Shown here piece by piece: positions 56,764 to 64,000 of a stretch of DNA of 64,000 nt (position 1 is its first letter; the number at the start of each line of letters is the position of its first letter). The notes beneath the pieces were generated by a model that saw nothing but the letters and a program-made list of their open reading frames with translations, was not told where the DNA came from and did not search any database. Position numbers and translations under genes: made by a program. The DNA comes from Chamaecrista fasciculata (lineage: Eukaryota; Streptophyta; Magnoliopsida; Fabales; Fabaceae), in the NCBI GenBank assembly GCA_003254925.1, contig QANZ01042066.1, forward strand, positions 75,827-139,826. The letters are read 5' to 3'.

Positions 56764-57468
56764 ATATGGGTGAGCATCCTGACCCGCAAGCTTGCGAACC
56801 CGCAAAAACCAACCCAACCCGCAGTCACGGGCTGGGCTGGGTTGGGTTCGAAATTCTCAACCTGCACATCTGCGGGTTGGTCTGTGGGTTAGAGGTTGAT
56901 GAACCCAACCCAACCCGCAAACCCGCAAATATATATAATATATATAAATTTTTACAATTAATTACTAATATATATAATATATTATAGAGTAAACTAACAA
57001 TTTGGTTTTTGAAAGATCACTGAGCTAACAACTCGGTCCTTGAAAGATTGAAATGTATAATTTAGTCCCTGAAAGATCAAAATGGTATGTTAATTAGTCC
57101 TTTTATGGACTAAATAATTTACCATTTTAATCTTTGAAGGACTAAAAAGTATACCATTTTTACCTTTCAAGGACTAAATTGTACATTTCAATCTTTCAGG
57201 GACCAAATTGTTAGTTTACTTTATATTATATATGATGCACATTGCCTAAGAAGTTGAAAAAGAATGTGTTATTTTGTAGTTAAAAGAAAAAAAGAAAAAA
57301 GATTAGATCTGCGGGTTCAACCCAACCCAACTCACAGTTTTGCGAGTTGGGTTGGTTTGGGTTGAATTTTAAAAAATACAAAATCCAACCCAACCAATTC
57401 GCAGATTGATGTGCGGGTTGGGCTGAGATTTTCTCTCAGCCCACCCCAACCCAGCCTGCACTCACCCC
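56764..57468. mobile_element. hAT-like MITE with GGGTGAGCA ends, interrupted by an M1 element
   Basis: GGGTGAGCATCCTGACCCGC at left and GCCTGCACTCACCCC at right. Inner inverted tracts are rich in CCAACCCAACCCGC and GCGGGTTGGG. The M1 copy at 56987-57221 is nested in the middle. The target duplication is not clear in the CA-rich flanks. Confidence 0.55.
56987..57221. mobile_element. M1-family MITE, 235 bp, perfect 9-bp TSD
   Basis: Ends GAGTAAACTAAC and GTTAGTTTACTT, flanked by TATATTATA at 56978-56986 and 57222-57230. The arms hold TAGTCCCTGAAAGATC phrases. Confidence 0.8.
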
Positions 57469-57710
57469 TACTCACACACACTCAAATTTGTGTGTATATA
57501 TATAAAGTATAACAATATAATAATATATTTTATTTTACAAAAATTTTATATTATATTATACATATAATTTATATTAATTTATTTAAAAATTAATTTTAGT
57601 CCTTGGAATTATACCAACTCAATAAGTCAATACTTGAGTTATCAAAATATATAAGTTTTGATATATTGGTATTCCTTCCTCTATCTTTTGAATTATCTTA
57701 ATATTATTTT
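57231..57710. other. Remaining MITE arm and AT-rich DNA
   Basis: Up to 57468 it is the right arm of the hAT-like element; beyond that no gene or repeat is recognised. Confidence 0.4.
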
Positions 57711-58636
57711 GGGTAAAATGCACTTTGGTACCTTATGGTTAGGACGAAATTCACTTTGGTACCCTGAAAGACAAAATTTCACACTTTGGTACCTTGAGGT
57801 TTGCGTCGTTAGCACTTTGGTACCCTGTGGTTATTTTCCGTCAAGATTTAACAAAAAGTGCTGACGTGGCTCAATCTTAGCCGTCGATTGCTACTACATT
57901 TTATCCGTTAGTTTCTATTGTTGCTTAAACCATATTTCACTCTTCAACAAGTTTTCTTTTGTGCGTTTTAGTCTTCTCCCTTTGGTAAAACGATTCAAAA
58001 CACAACAAACTAAAAGAATTGATCGATGGAGTTTTCTACAATTTCATTTCAAGAACTAGAGAGTTATTAAAAAATAAATTGCAGAAAGATAATTAGAGTT
58101 TTGATGAATCAAAATCTTCCCTTTCTCATAAAACTTCTCTCAACCAAGTCCTTAATTAATCACATATTGAACTCATGATCTAGGGACTTTTTTTTTTTTG
58201 TAAATTTTAAAACTATATGGTGGAATTATGTAATTTTTGCAAAAAGTTTGTAAAGTTTATCTTCTCACAATCAAACCATTCAGTTTTAGGACTAAATTGC
58301 ATTTTATTTTTCAGATTTAAGATTAATCTGTAATTTTATTTTTTTTCGATATTTTCATAATTACATTTTGACCCCAAAATTTTGTTATAGTTTTCATTTT
58401 AGTCCTCAAATATTATGATCTAGGGACATTTTTGAAAATTTGGAAACTATTTGGGGGCATTTTGTAATTTTTGAAAAATTTCTAACAATTTTCCGTTAAA
58501 TCTTGACAGAATATAACCACAGGGTACCATAGTGCTAACGGTGCAAATCTCAGGGTACCAAAGTGTCAAATTTTGTCTTTCAGAGTACCAAAGTAGATTC
58601 AGTCCTAACCACAAGGTACCAAAGTGCTTTTTACCC
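57711..58636. mobile_element. Family M2 MULE-like element, 926 bp, 9-bp TSD
   Basis: Ends GGGTAAAATGCACTTTGG and CCAAAGTGCTTTTTACCC. The arms have four phrases of CACTTTGGTACCCTG type each. The flanks TATTATTTT (57702-57710) and TAATATTTT (58637-58645) match 8 of 9. The AT-rich centre has no coding region. Confidence 0.8.
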
Positions 58637-59579
58637 TAATATTTTTTAGCTTCAAAATTTAAAATAAAATAATCCAGTTCATGTTATTTACATTTTGATC
58701 TTGAGATAAAAATATGTAATCAAGACCCTAAAAATATACATTTTGATCCCTCCTGCAGTATATATATGTAAAATATTTTTTGTAGTGTAAAAATTTATAA
58801 ACATATTTAAAAACAGTAATGGGAAAAACTATATAATTCATTCTCCAAAAAATTACAATTTGGTCCTTCTTCCATTATATATATAAGTAATATTTTTTGT
58901 AGTGTAACAATATAAAAACAAAATTCAAAATAGAAAATATGTATATATAATTCAATTCCCAAAACTTTACAGTTTGGTCCTTCCTCTAGCATATGCATGA
59001 ATTATGTTTTTTGTAGTGTACAATATTCAAAACTAGTAATGAGAACAATTATACATGTTGGTCCCTCCTCCAGTATATATATGGGTAATATTTTTTATAG
59101 TGCAACAACTAAAGAACAAAATTCATAAAAATATATAACTCATACCCCAAAAATATGGGTAGTAGTTATTGTAGTATAAAAACTTAAAAATAAAATAAAA
59201 ATATGGGAAAAAAATATAATTCAATCCCCCAAAATTTACAGTTTGGTCCCTCCTATAATATATATATGAGTAATATTTGTTGTAATAAAAACAATATAAA
59301 AAAATCAAAATAGGAAAAGATATACAATTAGCAATTAAAAAAAGTTTACAGTTTGGTCACTCTTCCATTATATGTATGGATAATATTTTTTTTATGACAA
59401 TATTGAAAACAAAATTCAAAAATAGTAATGATAAAAAAGTATATAATTCATACAAAAGAATATATATGTTGGTCCCTCATCCAGTATATATATGGGTAAT
59501 ATTTTTGGTAGTGCAACAACTGAAGAAAAAAATTCAGAAAAATACATAATTCATACACGAGAAAATAGTGTGAATTTAT

Positions 59580-59760
59580 GGTTGGGAAGGTGCCGAGTGT
59601 GGATAACGGCTCTATATTTTTATTGAACATAGCAAGTTTCTTCGTGTGGCTGAGTGGTGTTTGAGGAATGAAAAAATGGAGAAGGCATGGGTTCAAATCT
59701 TAGGGGGCATTTTGCAAATAATATTATTTTTTTTCACATGTCACACTTGGTGTTTTGTAT
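59580..59760 (+). mobile_element. tRNA-like SINE head inserted in the satellite
   Basis: TGGCTGAGTGG (59646-59656) resembles box A of tRNA-Leu/Ser and GGTTCAAATC (59690-59699) resembles box B. A T-rich run follows. The tRNA fold is not intact. Borders are uncertain; foreign DNA here spans about 59570-59890. Confidence 0.4.
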
Positions 59761-60235
59761 AATTTATCGTCTGCTGTTTTGGGTATATGGGTAATATTTT
59801 TTATTGTCTCATTCGACAACAAAAAATATAGTTCAGTCCAACTTATAGATAATATTTTTTCAGTATAATCAGATCTCAAAAATATACATTATGGTTCCTC
59901 CTGCAGTATATATGGGTAATATTTCTGGTGGTGTAAAAATGTATAAGCATATTTCAAAAACAGTAATGAGGAAAAACATATAATTATTCCTTACTTAATT
60001 ACAGTTCGGTCCATACTCTAACATATATGAGTAAGATTTTTTGTGGTGAAAAAATAAAAAAAAATTCAAAATAGGAAAAAGTTTATAATTCTCAAATCTC
60101 AAAACTTTATAGTTTGGTCACTATTCTCGTATATGTATGGATAATATTTTTCGTATTGTACACTATTGAGAAAAATGTACAATTTATATAAAAAAAATAT
60201 ACATATTGGTCCCTCATTCGGTATGTATATGGGGC

Positions 60236-60333
60236 TCCCCATGCGCTATGAGTTCGGTTGGCTAGGCATTAGAGTCTTGCCTTTACCTGGTCAACAAGGA
60301 ACTCCAGCGCGGATTACAGGTGACTGTTAATAT
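60236..60333. other. 98-bp foreign insert in a satellite monomer
   Basis: GC-richer sequence (GCTCCCCATGCGCTATGAGT to GCGCGGATTACAGGTGACT) splits a type D monomer. No family recognised. Confidence 0.5.
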
Positions 60334-60560
60334 TTTTTGTACTGCAACTATTGAAGAACAAAATTCATAAAAATACATAATTCATATCGCAAAAAATATA
60401 CCTTTTGGTCCCTCCTCTAGTATATATATGGGTAATAATTTTTGTAGTATAAAAATTTAAAAATAAATTTAAAAGACAGTAAATAGGAAAAATATATACA
60501 ATCTAGTCTTCAAAAGTGTACAATTCAGTGCTAGAAAATTACATTTTGGTCCATACCTTT

Positions 60561-60906
60561 TAAAGTAATTTCACATCATAATTTCTCCTTTATCTCTCAT
60601 TTTTCCCAAACACCAATTACTAAAATACTCCTTTATAAACCAAATCCTTTAACTCTCCTCTACAAACTCACCCATTCTTTTATCCTCCTTTAACTCCTAA
60701 CTCTAACCAAAACAGGCCCTTAATCTTTTTAATATCATCAATTAGTAATAACCAAACTTAAAAACATATAAAACTATAGTTATTCAAGTTAATATAATTT
60801 AAATATGAATAAGAACCACTTTTTGACTTTATAAATGATCAGCCCAAATATTGACATGTTATTTGGTCTTCTTTTTACATGTTTGTAATGATAATATATT
60901 GCAAAT
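60561..60906. other. Non-coding stretch
   Basis: Contains the possible MITE end AAAACAGGCCC near 60709 and pyrimidine-rich ACTCCTTTATAAACC words that mirror 56410-56560. No gene. Confidence 0.4.
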
Positions 60907-61826
60907 AGACCAATTAATATATTAAGGGCTGCACCAAGGTATGGCATATTAAAGTGGATAAAATATATTATTTAGCATTTATTTATTGTATTTTATAAAT
61001 AGGTGCTACTTAATGGGTTTTTAGTGTTTCAGATATCCAAACAGGGCCTAACCAAAGGGGAATCATCTAGAATCAACGAGAAGATACTAAAATGCACAAG
61101 TTTCGCTTGTGCCGTTGACTGTGCCGCCGGCACAAGTGATGACACACGCCTCTGAGTTAGCATGATGTCAGCAGATAAGCTTCAGCGTAAAAATAAGGTG
61201 TGTCGTTGGTATTGCCGCCAGGAAGTCCAACGACACACGCAAAGAAGTGGTCTAGGGTATAGTTCTTTAGGATCGTTCTTATTTTCCATATTTTTTCATT
61301 GGTCTGATCTTTAATATAGAGATTACTTTGAAAGGTTAATGGCAAATTCTCGTATTTCCAAGTATTGGTTGAGTTATCTATCCTAATTCTATATCTTTCA
61401 CCATTGCTTTCATTGCTAATATATTTGAAGATGACAATAGCATTTCCTATAAATAGGGTGGATTGCACTTCATTTATATAATTAGTATTTATGATAATAA
61501 TACATTATTGGATGTGGTTATTTAATGCAAGTCAATTATCTCCTCTTTATCATTCATGAACTATGATGGTTCATCTCTAGGGTTTCTCTCAAGCATTGTT
61601 CTTTATCATTCACATCTATAATTATCATTGTTTTACCAATTAAAACTACAAACTTCATCTCCAATCATAGTTCTCTTAGATCTCACCACATTGAGTTCCG
61701 CGAGAGATCCGACCTTGGGTTAGCATCTATACTATATATTAATACATAGTAATACTTGCGAGGCTCGAGTATTATTAATTTGGTCGTTACCCACATCGGG
61801 CACCTTACGACGGGTAGCCCGCATCA
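60907..61826 (+). repeat. Athila-type 5' LTR
   Basis: Shares its beginning with 41454 and ends CCGCATCA next to the PBS. It is about 480 bp shorter than the 41.5-42.9 kb copy. The middle differs (TGTGCCGCCGGCACAAG here against GCCGCCGGCGCAAGG there). Confidence 0.7.
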
Positions 61827-61830
61827 AATT

Positions 61831-61847
61831 TGGCGCCGTTGCCGGGG
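61831..61847 (+). promoter_or_regulatory. Primer binding site (tRNA-Asp type)
   Basis: TGGCGCCGTTGCCGGGG, four bases after the LTR end. It primes reverse transcription in Athila/Tat elements. Confidence 0.82.
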
Positions 61848-61975
61848 AACTCTTTCTTGAGTTCCTAAGAAAATAGTGATTAGCTTTTGTTTCATTTGAT
61901 TTTGTTTTGTTTTTGTTTTGTTTTTTATTTTGTTTCATTTCCTTGTTATTTCTTTAATTTTTATTTTTCTAGTAT

Positions 61976-62748
61976 ATGCCTAGGAAATCTAACGATTCTA
62001 TAGTTTCCTTAGGTTTGGAATTATAGAAAACCCTTAGATCCCTTTGGAAAAGTAGGAAAGAAACTGAAATGCCAGAAAACTCATGTAATAACCCTAGGTT
62101 AGCAAACCAGGAATGCAGAGAAGTCCGCCAGGAGCAAGGTCTAGACTATGGACGTCCTAGACCTAGAAGATCTATTAGAGAAGCTTCCCAATCTAATGAG
62201 AAATATGAAGCTCAACGTAATGTGCTCCCTCAAATCCAAACGGATTTTGAGATTAAAGGTCCACTATTCAATGGACTACCTAAGTTTCACGGTTTCTCCA
62301 GTGAAAACCCGTACACACATCTAAACAATCTTTATCTTCACTGTCGAACCATGAAACCTCTAGCACCAAGCATAGAGGATGTAATGTGGAAAGTTTTCCA
62401 CCTCACCCTTGAAAGTAAGGCGCTAGAGTAGTACACTCACTTGGGAACATATGAAAGGATAGCTTATCTATCTTGGGAAAACCTCAGAAGAGCATTCCTA
62501 AATAAATACTTTCCCGAAGCTAAAGCATCAGCCGCTAAACAACAGATCTCAACAATAGAACAACGAGATAACGAAACTTTACTCGAGTACTTAACTAGAT
62601 ATTAGGACCTTTTAGTAAAGTGTCCTAATCACCAATACACTGAGGAACAAATAGTGGAGTACTTTTGTAGTGGACTCCTGGACGACGAGGCCAATCAAAT
62701 TGATGCCGCGTCTAATGGATCTATTACTAAGTTAGATGTAGAAACCGC
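61976..62748 (+). pseudogene. Athila-type gag, cut by an LTR insertion
   Basis: Starts at ATG 61976-61978 (MPRKSNDSIVSLGLEL), then a TAG. It continues as an open frame with RRSIREASQSNEKYEAQRN, GPLFNGLPKFHGFSSENPYTHLNNLYLHC and MKPLAPSIEDVMWKVFHLTL. A TAG near 62429 replaces the Trp found in the minus copy (ALEWY). It goes on with LNKYFPEAKASAAKQQ, TIEQRDNETLLEYLTRY, another TAG, and YTEEQIVEYFCSGLLDDEANQID. At 62748 the coding sequence is broken by a foreign LTR. The rest of the element lies beyond it or is lost. Confidence 0.78.
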
Positions 62749-64000
62749 TGTTGGGAAATCACAGGGTCGGCGCAGCGGAAAACACGGTAAATTAAATTTT
62801 TTGGCTTCCCTATGATTCCTTCCAAGATCCACTATCTACATTTATATTAGTTAAAGAAAGAGATTTACCAAATTTCAATCGGTGCGGATGAACTTGCGAA
62901 TTGAAAATTCCACTCCAAGTGTCCTTCCTCTGCTGGTGATCCACACGAGCAGTTTGGCAGATGCCCAGGTGCTAGCCTCCTTCACTTCTTCCCAAGTGAA
63001 AACGGGAATCAATATCTACAAGTCTTGAATGTTCAAGAACAAATGGTAAGACTCAAGAACACTTCTTGAATCTTCAAAACACAAGTGGGAAATTCAAGAA
63101 CCCTTTCTTGAATTCCCAAGAGTGGCGCAAAAAAAAAAACACACAAAACCAAGTGTTTTAGGGTTTGGGTCGAAATTCTCTCTCTAAGAGAATGAACTTG
63201 GCGATTTTGTCTCACAAAATAACCATTAGTCGACTTGCTCCCTATAGTTGTGCTTATATAGCTTCTCATTCTTAGAGTTTGGGTTTCACTAAACCATTTA
63301 GTGAATCCCTCAAATCTTGGACAAGGATTCCCAATATCTTTGATTTATAATATTACACTAATATTATAATTCAAAAACCTAAGGGCAAATCGAAATCTTG
63401 GCCTACAAGATCAAATCTTGAAACCAAATCTTGATTCCTCAAATCCTATTGGTTGGAATGAGTCATGAGGATTTAAATTTATAATTAAAATATTACCTTA
63501 ATAATTTTAATAAAAATCGATTTGCACATATATTATAATTCAAAATGCAAGATCAAATCTTGCACCCCAAGCCATGATATATGCGCCATCCTCAAAAGGG
63601 AATTCCATAACAACCCAAACTCTTCAGGTAGTTATATCCATAGTTTGAAGAACCGGACCGGACCGGCCGGTTCAGACCGGAAACCGCCGAACCGGCCAGT
63701 GAGCCGGTCTGGTTCACCTCTTTGGACCGTTCTGCAGTCGAACCGCTTTCAAACCGGGTTGAACCGCCGGTTTTTTGCTGACCCGGGTGACCCGGAAGTG
63801 AACCGGACCGACACTGAACCGGACATGTTGTGGAATTTTGGCAAAATTGTTGCAGTCAGGATTCGAACCCAGTACCAAATGCATAAATGGGAAGGGGAAT
63901 ACCACTGCGCCACCACATGTATTTGTTTATATAATGCATTCTAAATTATTTATTCTCATTCTGTTGGGAAGTGTAACCATTAAATTTTTTTTTTTTTTTT
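62749..64000 (-). repeat. LTR of the 11535-13833 family, reversed, runs off the window
   Basis: Starts TGTTGGGAAATCAC, the complement of the solo LTR end, then matches it through GGTAAATCTC and U5. On the minus strand a TATA box (CTATATAAGC) lies near 63248-63257. A CCGG-rich element (63650 on) is inserted in it. Whether a whole element follows cannot be seen. Confidence 0.75.
63650..63930. mobile_element. CCGG-rich hAT-like element with a tRNA-like stretch
   Basis: AACCGGACCGGACCGGCCGG at left equals the end of the element at 23260-23702. The GC-rich part ends near 63830. The following 63859-63912, read on the minus strand, has TGGCGCAGTGG (box A-like) and GGGTTCGAATCC (box B), so a SINE head or tRNA relic adjoins it. 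The right end of the element is not found. Confidence 0.5.

Larger units (their letters stand above)
58690..60560. repeat. Small satellite: about 105-bp monomers in a 4-monomer higher-order unit of about 420 bp
   Basis: Monomers share ACAGTTTGGTCCCTCC then AGTATATATATGGGTAATAT and TTTTTGTAGTGTAA. Anchors fall near 58741, 58859, 58974, 59060, (59160), 59242, 59353, 59469, 59893, 60007, 60114, 60205 and 60405. Monomers four apart resemble each other most: type A (AAACATATTTAAAAACAGTAATG) at 58741 and 59893; type D (GCAACAACTAAAGAACAAAATTC) at 59060, 59469 and about 60345. Two insertions interrupt it. Confidence 0.75.

Noticed and set aside
56393-60719. One 4.3 kb transposon with GGCCTGTTTGG-type ends enclosing the satellite
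   Set aside because: The two ends match only over about ten bases and no target duplication was found; kept only as a note.

Overview
The window looks like repeat-dominated intergenic DNA from a flowering plant, probably a eudicot. It is AT-rich and carries group III WRKY genes split by plant-type introns, a gamma-glutamyl hydrolase exon, Ty3/gypsy elements of the Tat and Athila types, Copia remnants, tRNA-derived SINEs and dozens of small inverted-repeat transposons. A run of N at 6800-7186 marks a draft assembly. No CRISPR array, operon or intact tRNA/rRNA gene is visible, and the species cannot be named from this sequence.

Layout. 1-5.1 kb: first exon of a gamma-glutamyl hydrolase gene (minus), a 1.4 kb foldback element inserted just upstream of it, a partial duplicate of the same exon, and a SINE. 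5.15-7.5 kb: a palindromic Mutator-like element whose arms hold degenerate telomere-like repeats and whose centre is the N gap. 7.7-9.3 kb: two further inverted-repeat elements. 9.34-22.56 kb: a nearly complete Tat-type gypsy retrotransposon on the minus strand, with both LTRs, PBS, gag, protease, RT, RNase H, integrase, a probable spliceosomal intron in pol, and the antisense extra ORF known from this lineage; a 2.3 kb solo LTR of another family sits inside that ORF. 22.6-26.3 kb: small transposons, including a hAT-like one. 26.56-28.33 kb: WRKY copy A (minus), the best candidate host gene. 28.9-34.7 kb: MITEs and a truncated Copia element. 34.7-38.7 kb: a decayed Copia. 38.7-45.6 kb: Athila-type pieces in both orientations, including a derivative with an unfamiliar acidic ORF. 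46.4-47.5 kb: WRKY copy B (plus), a pseudogene that lost the start of its WRKY exon. 48-57 kb: SINE, truncated LTR, a patchwork repair scar, MITEs. 57.7-60.6 kb: a MULE-like element and a small satellite with higher-order structure. 60.9-64 kb: Athila LTR, PBS and gag (plus), cut by another LTR of the family seen as a solo LTR at 11.5 kb.

The only cellular gene material seen is the hydrolase exon (folate polyglutamate turnover) and the WRKY pair (transcriptional regulators, usually of defence or senescence). Everything else is mobile DNA and its debris. The most notable points are: the RT-RNase H intron in the Tat element; a set of inverted-repeat families built on one plan (short phrases centred on TTTGGTCC or TTTGGTACC, forward in one arm and reversed in the other), which the 58.7-60.5 kb satellite also appears to share; a templated-insertion scar near 51.3 kb whose patches match DNA at 9.3-9.9 kb; and two duplicated blocks, each inverted separately, around the WRKY copies. 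All alignments and counts were made by eye.
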